DNA of 64,000 nt from Aquanectria penicillioides. Its lineage: Eukaryota > Ascomycota > Sordariomycetes > Hypocreales > Nectriaceae. Both the position numbers and the translations under genes were made by a program. The notes below the pieces were generated by a model. The model did no database searches. It was not told where the DNA came from and was given only the letters and a program-made list of their open reading frames with translations. This document shows, in pieces, positions 35,964-47,791 of the stretch. Location: positions 1,364,001-1,428,000 of the forward strand of contig PYIU01000001.1 of assembly GCA_003415625.1 (NCBI GenBank), read 5' to 3'. Numbering within the stretch: position 1 is the stretch's first letter; every line of letters begins with the position of its first letter.

Positions 35964-38620
35964 CTATTGGAATATCTTGCCTATCTCTGCCCAATCCACT
36001 TCATCCACTCCAGTTAGAGGTAGGGTAGGATCATTAAAGCACGAGTAAATATCACCTGCATCGTCTGTGAGATCCACCTCGAATGAATCCGGAATATTAA
36101 AATCAAGCATCATTCCTCCTTGCTCGTCACTAGTTGTGGCAATGGCTCTTGATGCTAGCCATGGGCTCATTGGTTGACTTGTCGTATTTCCTACGCTCTG
36201 GGAGTTCTGTCTCTCTCTCTCATTGAAGACCCCCAAATTTGTGGTGTTGTTAGTTTGCGTGATTGATGGTTGCTCTTTCAACCATCTCCAATCTAGTGAC
36301 ATGTCGTCTGGCGACCATACGTGACTGCAAAAAACTTTCAATTCGTGAAGGCGCTGTTGCGCTGCTTTATTTCCTGCGTGGGATAGATATTGAAGCACTT
36401 CGATAGCTTGCACAAGGCCATCCGGGGGCTTCTTTGGATCCGTACTTTGAATGAAGCCCATCATCACCAACACAAAAGCAGCAGAGAACGTGGAGTCCAA
36501 GTCAAAGTAGCCAAATAGGGCTGCAATATGTCAAATCTAGGCTCATGTACCCGTGTCGACAATATGTAAAAACTTACCAATTGTCTTGTCTTTGGTCAGT
36601 GCCGACAAAATCTGGATGCTTTTACTGGCCGCCTCGAGACAGGACTGACACAGTCGGACGATAACGGGAGAGAGTGATGCTCGGACCCGACTCTCTTTTG
36701 AAGATTTGACCTTTTCTTTGACGCACTGAAGAATAATCGGCCTAATACAAAGAATTATTGCCTATCACAACATACAGTCAGTTGCAATATTCCACTCCTA
36801 GGTAAGCAATGCACCTGCCTGGTACAACATCAGGTAAAGAGATGCGTTTGTTCTTGTAACCGTCAGTTGAGAGTCTGAGAACTCGATCGAAAAGGTCATC
36901 GGAATCGATTTCCTAGTTTCATTTAGACTTTGTAGAGTTTGTCGGATTTTCTTGACAAGCTCAGTGTGAGTGAGCGCAGTATTTCCATAGAATGCTGAAG
37001 ACCAAGGCTGGGTTAGGCATCCATTCCTCAAGGAGAGAGATCAGACATAAGTAAATAGTACTTACAGGTCATAATCTCGCCGGTTTCGCGAGCTATCCGG
37101 ATGTTAATTATCATTGGGAGTGGAGGTTGGAATCCGGGCGACGGCCGAGGGAAATCGGCACGGATTTGGCGATCATCCACCCCTGTCGGTAGTCCAAGAC
37201 CAGCAGATAATCGCCTTGGCAGGAATGAGTTTTCAATCTCTTCTTTTGAATCTAATTTCGAAGTGGAGTCACTCACCGGTCAAGCATGTAAACTGTCCAC
37301 CATACCCTATTCCTATGACAGATTTCTGAAGTAAGGGCCTTCCTGTTCACAGAATGGCAGGGAGCAACCTAACGCTATGGCTAACCTCACCGCAGCTCCA
37401 ATCTTGGTTTTGTATTAGCTCTCTGGGCCACTCATTCAGGTTCTCAATGCTAGTGGGGGACATACGTAAAGGTATGCGTCATGTTTCCGGTCACACCATT
37501 GTAAATATATGGTAATTAGGCACAGAAGTTCGACGGCCATAATTCCGTAAGATCCAAGTTGATGCAGTGGGGGAAGGCGCCTCAAGCCCTCTGCGAAGAA
37601 ATCATTTCCAGGTGGATTATCTGATCCTTTACTCGATGATCCGATGAGAATTCCGATGGCCATTACCAAAAGGTACTCGGCAAACCAGAGACTCTCCATC
37701 TGAATCAAACGGGCTGCCTCGTTCTGATACAGAAGGTCCATGGAATCCGAAAAGGTTCGAGGATCAACAAAGTGTTGATTGACGCCGAGTAGGGAAATGA
37801 ATGCTTCGAAAAGCTGATAGGACTTATTTCTTTCAAGCAACACGGGCGCCGGTATGCCATTTACTAGTTCTGCCGCATTGCGCCATTGTGAGCCAGGGTG
37901 TCTTCTGCTCTTGAGGAAGTTATAGCCTGAGAACCAGGAGATGGTTCTTGACTGCGAGTGCTATCGGCGAGGTCGCGGAATATGGATCGAACTCGCGATT
38001 CAAATGCAGGCCCAGGTGCAAGTTCCGTGACTGGCATCCCATTTTTGTCGGTAGCTACAATGTTTGCTCCCTATACTAATAACATACCTGGGCTCAATGG
38101 CATCTCTCCTTGCGTCGTGGAAGATATCTGAGGGGAGGAACTCTCCCGAACATAGTCTTCATTATGAAGAGGCGCTGTGTTTTGCCCAAGAGAATTAACT
38201 GAGTCGGCTACTAGATGTTATTAGCATATAGACGGAAACTCGGTGACATATTACTGTACTGTTTGGTGTTTGTCGTAGTTTCTCTTTCTGGCGCCTGGTG
38301 GTCTCCAGGAGCCCTTGCACGTAACTGGTAAACAATTAATAGAAGTGGACCAAAGGGTATCTAAGTGACATTCGTACGCCTCGGAGTAGCCTCGTCGACC
38401 TACTGTCCTAAATCGACATTCGAGACCCTGACGATTGCAGGTTTGGCAGGGCTGGTTCCCAGAGCATTTTACCTTGCGACGACGACATGACTCGCATCTG
38501 GGCAAGTGTCATTAGTGATAACCATTCACAGATACACCATCGTTCATTTTACTGCGTAAATTGTAAACAAATGACTCACGCGTTAGTAGACCGAGTGAAG
38601 CCTGATGAAGCAGGAGGCAT
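35964..38620 (-). pseudogene. Zn2Cys6 transcription factor, frameshifted
   Basis: The minus-strand gene starts at 38620 (MPPASSGFTRSTN), and a junction (intron 38498-38579) completes the zinc cluster ACESCRRRKVKC...C-x2-C-x6-C. Further introns are readable at 38325-38377, 37403-37465, 37215-37276, 36995-37065, 36762-36818 (a GC-AG intron) and 36521-36577. The regulatory domain follows, with DAYLY/IGAAVRLAIALGC, HRNRVWWTVYMLDR/RLSAGLGLPTG and SFYGNTALTHTELVKKIRQ. Two frame breaks are seen: one base lost near 37926-37932 (PSPGS to GYNFLKS) and one extra base near 37330-37334, before HRNRVWW. No nonsense codon lies elsewhere. It could be a recent pseudogene or contain assembly errors; its neighbours on both sides are dead. 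Confidence 0.78.
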
Positions 38621-40249
38621 TGGAGTAATATGGAGGGAGGGAAAAGAGCAAGTAGATGATTGCGGCGGTTGTACTAGGAATACGATGTCGAGGCTGCCCC
38701 TCATTAATTGGACTCATCCGGAAGAATGCATATTCCACTTCCCGATCGGCAAGCGAGCTTTCGTTCACACACAACATCATCCCCACTCAAATAGAACGTC
38801 GCTAGAACGAGGCATCATTTAACAGCACTTCTATTTAGAAGTCGGTGGTCACTTTCTTTCGTTTGCGCTGGTTATAGGGTATGCGACATCTCTGCCTAAA
38901 AGGCTTCCGGCATCATCCAGTCCCTGAAAGAACGAAAGAGACTTGCCATCCTTAGGTGTCCCCGTTCAATGAATTCAGGTCCGCCTTTGGCTAGGGGTTC
39001 CTCTCTTAACTTAGAAATAAATCATTGAGCTAGAAGAAAATGCTAAGGATCCATTCCAATATGACCTTCCCCATAGAAGATGACCTCAGAGGAATACAAA
39101 AGAAACAGAGCATTACTAAACACAGCCACCTTGCCAAAAAAGAAAAAAATGAGCGGAGGAAAGAAAAAAAAGTTCACAATACTGAGGCCTGAGGGAACGG
39201 GTCTGCTTTTTTTTCTTCTGCTGCTTTGGGGAGTAAATGTGCCTAATCAGTGCGACTGAATCATTGGCGTCGTAGCCGAGCACCCCAAGACTTGAGAGAG
39301 CGGCTATACGAGTTCTAGACTAGTGGCTCGGCTGCGTTCCGAACCACCTCACGGATGGCAACCGACAGCGTACTCACGTTCACATTCTAACAATCTCACC
39401 CAAAGTTTGAATTCGGAATTCCCCAGCTTTATTAGCAAGAGCAATCGGGAGATGACCTCTACTCGCCATTTTCGCCGTTATCATCGCTTTCCTCGTCTGA
39501 GCGGATCTAGTATGACGCCTGAATCACCAGGTTGGGGACAATGAATAGAAGTATGAGAACTTTGGTTGAGACTTATCGGTTACATCTATAAGGGTGAACC
39601 GCACATTATACTTTGTGGCCTTGTAGATTTATTATTTTCGACCAATACCCAATTACTCTTCGTCGAGGTATTGATTTGGCTAGGAATCGAGGTGTATAGG
39701 ATCTACAAGCCATAAATGCCGAGAGCAATGGTTGCATCAAACTTAATTGTGCGCTTTTTTACCATTTGTCTATTAAATTTCAAGAACCCAACCCTTTTCG
39801 TCAACTAAAATGAGAGTGCGTGTACCTGGTCAGGCTCAACCACTGAGTACACTGCCGTCACAGTCCCCATAAGTTGGGCCGTAACATGTAATATATCGTG
39901 ACGGATTTTTAACCTAGGTCCGTTACTTGAGATTAACTCCATGTCCAGTTTAATCTCTTGTTTCCTAATCTATTTTACCTTCTTGTCGACTTCCTTACTA
40001 CATCCCCCCCCCTCCTGTTTTTCTTTTTTTTTTATCTCATGCAAAAAGTTGCGGGTGGAAATCCCGAGATAGTAGCAGTAGCGTCTCTTAGCCGGACCCA
40101 ACAGCCGTGAGGGGTGAGTCATCAATCATCCCGATGATAAATTGCCTAGCGACAGAGCAAACTCATGTCAACTTTCTGGTTCTAAAGTGTTGAACGACGA
40201 TCCCCCAAGCATGCAACATCATCAAAAGTAAACCTCGAAATTGACCGAC
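38621..40249. other. Intergenic, no gene seen
   Basis: About 1.6 kb between divergent genes (regulator relic and amidotransferase). The 73-codon frame at 39323-39544 has no motif. Homopolymer C, T and A tracts near 39140-39220 and 40000-40040 are the only features. Both promoters should lie here. Confidence 0.5.
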
Positions 40250-41125
40250 ATGGCCACAATATTCCATATAGCAATCCTAGAGTGCGATTGCACTCCACCT
40301 TCGATCTCGCGTGTTGAGGGAACATACGCCGACGTTGTTGAGAAATTTCTTCACCGAGGTATTAATCAATCTCGGACTTCGATTCACGATGTAAGAATAA
40401 CCAAGTGGAACGTGGTTGAAGAAGAATCTTATCCGTGCTTGGGAGAAACCGATGCATTGTTCTTGACTGCGGGGAGTATGATTCTGTCTATCCTTGAAAC
40501 ATTCAAGCACAACGATGCTGACTTTTTTCTCAGGGTACTCGGCATATGATGACTACCCATGGTCATTGAGGCTTATGGACTTTATTCGCGAGGCATATAC
40601 AAAGAAAGTCCCGATGTTAGCCATCTGCTATGGTCACCAAATTCTTTCAAGAGCCTTGGGCGGGAAGGTCACCCTAAACCCCAACGGTCCTGAGTTGTCT
40701 GTCACACCAATCAGTCTGACACCTCGTGGAACCGAAATATTTGGCGTTTCTGTCTTGGTATGTGGCCTCCTTCCGCATTGGAGAATGCTTGTGATCTAAC
40801 ACATCCCCAACAGCATCTTCATCAAATGCATCTAGACGTCGTTGTTGACATTCCGTCGGGCATGGAAGTGATTGGTTCCAGCAGTCGGTGCCGAGTTCAG
40901 CTATTATATCAAGAGGGTAGGGTATTGAGTATCCAGGGTCATCCTGAGGCAAACGCATTTTTGACCAAGCAGTCGCTAGATGCTCGGCTAGAGGAGAATT
41001 TGATAGATATGGATACATATCAAGAGGCCTTAGCGCAGGTGGATGGCAGGCACGACGGCGACTTGTTCTCGAAAGCAATCTCAAAATTTTTACGTATCAA
41101 TTGCTCGAGTCGAGAATTCTCTTAG
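40250..41125 (+). CDS. Class-I glutamine amidotransferase-like protein
   Basis: Exons 40250-40475, 40534-40757 and 40814-41125 (introns 58 and 56 bp, both with good branch points) give 253 residues. The triad of the class-I fold is present: Cys107 in AICYGHQ, His193 and Glu195 in QGHPEA. There is no synthetase domain, so it belongs with stand-alone GMP-synthase-amidotransferase-like proteins (yeast YLR126C type), presumed cytosolic peptidases or amidotransferases with poorly known substrate. The start at 40250 (MATIFHIAILECD) is the first ATG and matches the usual N-terminal beta strand. It is intact despite a dead regulator upstream and a dead proline dehydrogenase downstream, so it is probably under separate selection. 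Confidence 0.9.
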
Positions 41126-41558
41126 CCCATCTATCCCTGTCATCATTTGAATGGTCACTTTCAATTTACTAGTACGAATATGGCGAATTTCGCCTCCAGG
41201 TTGCTCATTTCAATCCAATAATCGTAGGCTTTGCGTCATCCTTCTGTGATCTAATGATACGTAATCATATACACGGACTCCACACGTTCATCTACTTAAT
41301 TTATTTCTTCTTAGGCTCTCTTTGTTAGGCATTATCTTGAATCGTAATGTTTGCATTTGAAGTGGTGCCACGTACGAGGAGGCTCTCGGATGAAAACCCG
41401 AGTTTCACTTATCATAGCGTCGGCTTCGAGCCGGATCTAGCTAGTCCCACATTCCAGCGCCACTTTGACTGAACCACAATACATATTACCATGGTTGACA
41501 TTTGACTTGTTGAGTTGGCATACTTTTACCCAAATCTATCTGCATCAAGATACCAGAT
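41126..41558. other. Intergenic, no gene seen
   Basis: About 430 bp between the amidotransferase stop and the proline dehydrogenase relic, on the same strand. It should hold the former promoter of the relic; no element recognised. Confidence 0.45.
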
Positions 41559-43030
41559 ATGTCATTTGGAACCATTGTACGGAATATCTCGATCCCAGGA
41601 CGGAATTTCCATGGATGGATCACACTTTCGTCTCCCCAATACCGAGCCAACTCTACGAGCATGGAATCCAGAGAGGCCAACTTTCCCGATCAAGTGACTC
41701 CACCACACTCTTTACTACCATCCACGATGCTCTCAAGGTCGCTATTGGTAGCCACAATTTCTAGTCACCGATCTCTCTTGACTCCAAGTCTATCGCTATT
41801 ATCGTTTCTGTCAAGGCCTCACAAAGGGCTTTTGAGTGTGTAAAGGAACCCGATTCTGTATTACATGTTCAAAAAAACAATGTGTAATCACTTTTGTGCA
41901 GGAGAAAACCCGACAGAAGTCAAGACTACGATCAAAAGTATTAAAGATATGGGCTTCAAAGGCGTCATCTTGACGTATGCTCGAGAAGTTGTGGTCGACA
42001 TATCTGATCAAGAGAAAAATGTGGAAGGAAAGAACCAAACATCCCTCACAGACTCTGCGGAGATTGTGGATGATCGGGATATCGAAGCGTGGATACAGGG
42101 CGTGCTAGAGACCGTCCAATTAGTTGGAAATGGCGATTTCCTCGCTCTAAAGCAAGTTTTATCGGAGATGTACTTTCTTTTTGGAGTTTTATTTTATTCT
42201 GACCAACGATAGGTTCACGGGAGCCGGGAAAACGGTCGCGGCATGTCTCGAAGCCGGAAACCCACTGTCGCGACAAATGATTGAGGCGATGGATGGGATA
42301 TGTGAACAGACGGTCAAGAGAGGAGTCAGTATTCTGGTCGATGGCGAGCAACAATCTGTGCAGACAAGCATTGATCATATTGCTCTGCAACTCATGGAGA
42401 AATACAATCGGGCGGGCAAAGCAGTGGTATACAATACGCACCAGGCACATTTGAAATCGACCCCGAACACGCTCAAACATTACTTACTTTTAGCTAAAGA
42501 GGAAGAATACACAATTGGTGTGAAGCTGGTGCGAGGGGCTTATCTCAACTCAGAACCCTGACATCTAATTAACGATACCAAACAAGAAACGGACGACTCT
42601 TACAACTCCATCGCGCGCGGGTTATTAGAATCGAAATATGATGGAATCGAGGGTGGCCTCCCTAATGTTAAATTATTTTTAGCAACACACAACAAAGCCA
42701 GTGTGCTCAAAGCTCATGATCTGCAAAAGGCTAGGTCACATTCGAATCTGCCGCTGATCAAAGTGCAGTACGGCCAGCTCCTTGGAATGGCCGATGAAGT
42801 CAGCTGTACGCTACTGCAACTCGGAAAAAAAAAGAAACAAAGAACAAATCGGAAGTATCACCAGGGGTTTACAAATGCCCGAGCTGGGTACTCTTGGGGA
42901 TTGTCTTTCATATTTGCTCCGACGTGCCGTAGAAAATCGGGATGCCGTGAGTAGGACAAAATCGGAATACCTGGCATTGAGAGCGGAGGTTTGGAGGCGG
43001 CTCTTGCGGACTTTTGGGATATCTAAGTAG
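41559..43030 (+). pseudogene. Proline dehydrogenase pseudogene (mitochondrial FAD enzyme paralogue)
   Basis: Recognisable blocks of fungal proline dehydrogenase are LPSTMLSRSLLVATISS near 41730, HFCAGENPTEVKTTI near 41900, GFKGVILTYAREVVVD near 41955, VVYNTHQAHLKSTPNTLKHY near 42430, GVKLVRGAYLNSEP near 42520, QYGQLLGMADEVSC near 42770 and YLLRRAVENRDAVSRTKSEY near 42920. One intron (42152-42212) starts with GC (GCAAGT) and has a CTGAC branch and TAG acceptor. Lesions: TAA at 41841-41843, TGA at 42559-42561 (probably CGA originally), a frame shift at the A-run 42825-42833 and one G lost at 42885-42888. The start is approximate. Dead copy; the true enzyme should be elsewhere. Confidence 0.9.
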
Positions 43031-43346
43031 CTAGTAAAGATTTCCAGTGATGTAAATTTTGAACCCGGAAGGTTTACTGGTTTGTCAGAGAGAGGGGGGG
43101 GGATAGCAGATGGCCTGCTCAGTTAGCAGAGATTATAAAATCAAGACCAGGAACATGGCAAATCCGAAACTCATGCCCGAGTATTTCGATAAATACAATG
43201 AATTGATTTAATTGTGATTGGGGTCTTCGAGATCGGAGTGGAATTATCCAATACATATAGTGTACACATTATACAAAAGACACAAACAACACGACTGTGA
43301 GTTTGTGCTGATTCCTTTTCAAAGAGGTGTTCCTTCTCCAGCTCAA
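43031..43346. other. Intergenic, no gene seen
   Basis: About 315 bp between convergent 3' ends. Contains a G-run near 43095-43103 and nothing else recognisable. Confidence 0.5.
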
Positions 43347-43742
43347 TTATGACTTTTCTTCAGTAGTTTTGTCACCCTTCCACCAACGCCAAATAGCTTT
43401 ACACCAAAACCATGTTTCGATGGTACCAAAAATGCTCAAAATGACGATGAGAGTGAACTTCATGTTTTTGCTGATGCCAAGTGCCTCGAAACTGAAGGAA
43501 GGGTACTCGGGGTTTGTATTACCGGATGACTGAGATTCGATCCCTTGCTTTGACTTTGGTGATTTTTGGACATCTTGATTGAATGAGGTTCCCAGGTTGG
43601 AAAATGATCTCTGAATTTGGGAAACGTGTTGCGAGCGCGTCACAGTACGGCCGATGTGAAAAGCCGGCCGACAGCGCGTCAAACTTGGAGCCAAGTTGTG
43701 CATGTTAAATCGAAAGCTTGAAGTTTTCCCAATGTTGGGCAA
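43347..43742 (-). CDS. Small single-helix protein with mitochondrial-type N-terminus, function unknown
   Basis: Single exon of 131 residues. The N-terminal 45 residues are rich in Arg, Ser and His with no acidic residue (LAPSLTRCRPAFHIGRTVTR), as in a mitochondrial presequence. A polar Ser/Lys/Gln linker follows, then PSFSFEALGISKNMK and one membrane helix, about 95-115, ending in ETWFWCKAIWRWWKG. The conserved-looking C-terminal third suggests an inner-membrane protein with a short charged tail. A second ATG 13 codons downstream (43703) would also give a presequence. I do not recognise a characterised family. Confidence 0.72.
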   Translation of the reverse strand: MPNIGKTSSFRFNMHNLAPSLTRCRPAFHIGRTVTRSQHVSQIQRSFSNLGTSFNQDVQKSPKSKQGIESQSSGNTNPEYPSFSFEALGISKNMKFTLIVILSIFGTIETWFWCKAIWRWWKGDKTTEEKS

Positions 43743-44786
43743 TTTACAATATTGATATGATCAACCGTGTGCCGGCCGGGGAGTAGGCTGAAACTACAAC
43801 CACAGCGTGGCTGAGTGCGTAGAGTCATCACGTGACTGGTGAGTCACTTTACGCGCGGTGGGCGAGGCATTTTATGGTTGACTTACTCGACTGGATCAGG
43901 TCAAAGAAGGATGAAGGAGGAGATTCTGAATGCTCTAGATGGCAGGCGCCTTTGCTACTTACTCCTTTTGCTGACGCCCATGTTTTCCTACGATGAGAAG
44001 GGCCTCCTGGCCTTGTGTGTTGCATGGAATGTCATTGTGATATAGCGGTCGGAAGCTTAACTGGCAGGCTATCGAAGCGGGAAGCGACATAAGACTTCCC
44101 AGGGCTGAAGCCTGGTCTTTTCGTAACAACATTGGCTAGAGGTTGTTTTGAAGTGTGGTTCCTGGCACTGTAGATGGAGGTTGGCACTGACTGTGTGTAG
44201 TTAGAGTTAGGGGTAGTAGGGGTAGTATTTTGTAGTACCGATACCGGGAAGCATTGTAGCATCAAGCTTAAGTACTGCAGCTAGTCATACGACATCCAAT
44301 TCGATCTCGCATCTCCAAACCACCTCCTCAAATGCGATCGAGGGAGTTCATCCCCAGCTGGTTCCCCGCGTTCGCCCAGGCTGGGGATGTAGGGGAGCGT
44401 CACGATATGCGGGGGTTCCGGAGGCCATCACCACCATCCCATCTTGGAGCGGAATCGCGGAATGCGGGGAGCCAATGGAGAGCGATGCTACCCCAGATTG
44501 CGAGTGAATGACCCACACGAAAGCGTCCGCTAGGGCGTTCGGTTAAGCTCGCGGCAAATGAAATCGGCTGCTCATTACAAGAACTTGGCCGTCTCGCCGG
44601 GGCCCTGCTCGACGCGGTGGGACTCGGTTCTCCTCCTCTTCTCCTCTGCCGAGCGCTGCTGTTTTCACGCGCTGAATGCACCCTTCGTCCTTCATCCCTT
44701 CCCCCTCCCCCCCCAAGAAACGAGTTCCGTCTGCCGTGTCCAGGGCTTGAGTCTGGGAGCCAGCGCCCGCGCCTCAGATTCCCACA
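43743..44786. other. Divergent intergenic region
   Basis: About 1.04 kb with the promoters of the small membrane protein (minus) and the 915-residue regulator (plus). It includes a degenerate telomere-like stretch at 44201-44225 and a C-run at 44702-44717. Open frames at 44400-44907 are antisense noise in GC-rich leader sequence. Confidence 0.5.
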
Positions 44787-47700
44787 ATGGAAGACTTAGC
44801 CGCTGGCGACAGCCCGCTGCATGAGGTTGGGGTTGGGGCTGGCGCGGATGTGGACACGTCCAGTCAAGCTCAGACTCTTCCCTCGGCAAAAGCCAAGAAG
44901 CGGGCATCTCGCGCCTGTCTCCCTTGCCGATCTCGAAAAGTCAGATGCATCGTCACTAGCTCAAAGGAGCCGTGCATAAATTGCCGATTAGACGAGAAGG
45001 AGTGCATCTTTGTGGCTCGGTCCAAGATTGTGTAAGCTTGAACAGCAGCCTTTCTCCTCCCCTGCTGGCTAACCTCATCTTCAGCAGAGGTATCTCTCGC
45101 CATGGCTCCGATGCGTCCAAGGCAGCCAAGCCTTCTCATGCTCCTCCCCCGGTCGAGGATTTCAACGCCATGGAAGAGGAAACCATCGCCGCCGACGATG
45201 AAGAATCATTCCCATTGGCAGAGGATCCAATGGCGGTGGATGTCGCTCCGCCGGACCTGGTAACTAGCATGAACGACTATGACCACGGTGAGACTTCGCG
45301 CCATGTTGTTGTGATTGGGTATGTTGGCTAATGTACCTTGCAGAAAGTTTGGACAGTCTTGTTATGCCCCCCTTCTCTTCAACCTGTCCAGATCCGCTCC
45401 AGCTTGAATGCCCATGGGTGCCCCAAGACGGACCACAGAGACTCCTCTTTGACCCTACCAACCCTGACTATTCGATTCTTGAAGCCCCAAAAATTCAAGA
45501 TTTATCGCCCGAGGATCTTGACTACCTCTACCGGCAGGGTTGCTTCGTTGTGCCTCAAAGAAAGATCCTCAACGAGTTTGTCCAGCAATACTTTTTGCAC
45601 ATCCACCCCATGCTGCCAATGCTCAATGAAGCCGATTTCTGGGCTCTTTATCTGCCCCATGAATCGGAAACTCGGTCTGCCGAAAAGATTTCCCTGATAG
45701 TGCTTCAAGGAATCCTCTTCACAGCCTGCAGTGTGGGTAATCCCCGAGATCTCTTTGGATGCTTTGTATGTTGATTGATAACAGTTTCTCTCCCGCAAAA
45801 CAATCGAGACCCTCGGATTCAAATCAGTTCATGATGCCAAATCTGCCTTCTACAAACGAGCCAAGGTAAGAAAACGTCGCTGAGTTCCCGACTTCAATAG
45901 CTGACAACGACAGCTTTTGTATGACTTTGGGCTTGAAACTTCATCAATATCTATCTCTCAAGCCGCTCTTCTGCTTTCTCAGTCTCACCTAATTTCACTG
46001 CCGCATGGAGGCTGCAAGCAACTTGGTTCCATGTGGCTTGGTATCGCAATCCATTACGCACGCGATGCTGGTGCCCACCGATACCACTCAATTCTATCCG
46101 ATGCCTCTCATGCATCACCTGGACAGAGGAAGCTCCGAACTACTCTGAAGAGGCTATGGTGGTGCTGTATCATTCGTGATCGGCTTATGCCTCTCACATC
46201 ACGCCGAACAATCAAGATCACCCACTCCAACTTCAACTTTACCGGAAACCCACTCCTAGGGAGCACTGATCTAGCTGATGAGATAGATAAGTCAAGAGTG
46301 TATGACCCTGGCACGAAGAAGTTTCTCGCAGAAGTCCTCACAAAACTAGTTGAGCTCTGTGTGATACTCACCGAAGTGCTGACATTGACTTTTCCCATGT
46401 ATGATGATCTGTCACGGGTATCATATCCTGCGACCGATGAAACCCGAATCGGCGACTGCAGAATGGCACTACGTCGATGGTACAGCAGCGTGATGCGTAT
46501 TAGATCAGCTCAGGGTGGTGATATCCTGAAGGATGCCGAGGCAACCGGATCACCTGATAACTCGATTGTCCTGTTTCTGAACCTGTTGGAGATGTATTAC
46601 CAGTATGTGTACCTGAGATGCTCAAGTCAATTCATCACTAATGCTCAGAAATGCAGCTCGGCGAGAATGGCCCTATGTCACTATGAGCTTTTGTTTGGTA
46701 GCCTCGCAGCTCCATCCCTTTACCTGGACCACTCTGGTCCAGCAGCTCATGAGAGCACCCATGAGTTACAGGGTGCAGTTTCACAGGTTACCCAATGTCT
46801 GCGAAGACTAGTTAGATTACGTCTTGCCCGTTGGTTGCCGCTCAGCGCGTAAGTGACACCCGAAGCATATTTTATCAGCTCTAACCTAGCTGTTAGCGTC
46901 GGATGCACTGCTTTCCCTTTGGCCCTCCAGATTCTTGATGTGAAGCTATTCCATTCAACACACACACCGACCCGGGAGTCAAATAATGTCCCATCATTTG
47001 CACAACACAAACAACAACAATTAAATGTGCTCATTGAGGCCATGAAAACATACAGACCACGGTACGATGGAGTAGATTGGGTAGCAAAATCGGTGAGATA
47101 TATCGTTGATCTCACCCAAAAGCACCTCCCTCTTTCAGGCAGTCGCAGTGAAAATGCGATATCCAGCTGGACAGACATTCTCCAGCTGTACCCCAAATAC
47201 TACCTCCGTTTAGCTATGACGATGGATCTCAGCATCCGAAACGGTAAAATACCTCAAGAGACCGACTTCCCACAAAGCTTGCGGGGGATATTCGAAGGAA
47301 AGTCGTTGATGTCACCAATTTCCCTGATTCTGATGCCCCAGAGTCCCGACAGCCCAACAGAGATGCCTCGGCACGCACGCAGGGGAGCGAATATGCACTC
47401 TTTTACCGATACCGACATTACTGGAGAGTTTCCTCGGAAATCTCAAACAAGATCTAAGCATGTCCGTGAGGAGATGGAAATTTCAGCTGGGGCAAACGAC
47501 GGCACGGTTGACGGCAATGGGGCAAGCTGGAGGTTCCCGGGCGGCAGCCCTTCAACAGATGCCAATAGCACAGATCTTGGTATAGACCCACTGATATTGG
47601 AATTGGGTTTCGAAGCTGGCATTCTTTCACCGCTCGTTGAAATGGAGCTTGCAGGGAATGTGGCAGGTGAGTCCAATTTGGGTGATGCGTCATCCACAAC

Positions 47701-47791
47701 TCACTGGGCAACTGGGCTCTCCCATTTTGAGGCAACATGCCTAGGGATCGGGAATGAAGAGCCAGGATTAGAGGGCCTTCTAGAGATATGA
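44787..47791 (+). CDS. Zn2Cys6 transcription factor, CTF1/FarB-like architecture
   Basis: Six exons (44787-45031, 45085-45287, 45344-45732, 45785-45865, 45914-46848, 46897-47791) join in frame through 48-56-bp introns to 915 residues. The zinc cluster is C44, C47, C54, C63, C66, C73 within RACLPCRSRKVRC. An acidic stretch lies near 110-150, and the fungal regulatory domain starts at about 195 with FVQQYFLHIHPMLPMLNEADF, followed by AKSAFYKRAKLLYDFGLE and LWWCCIIRDRLMPL. This arrangement resembles cutinase/fatty-acid regulators (CTF1 alpha/beta, FarA/FarB), but the assignment rests on memory of the pattern. Every junction restores frame, so the gene looks functional. Convergent with the next regulator. 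Confidence 0.92.
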
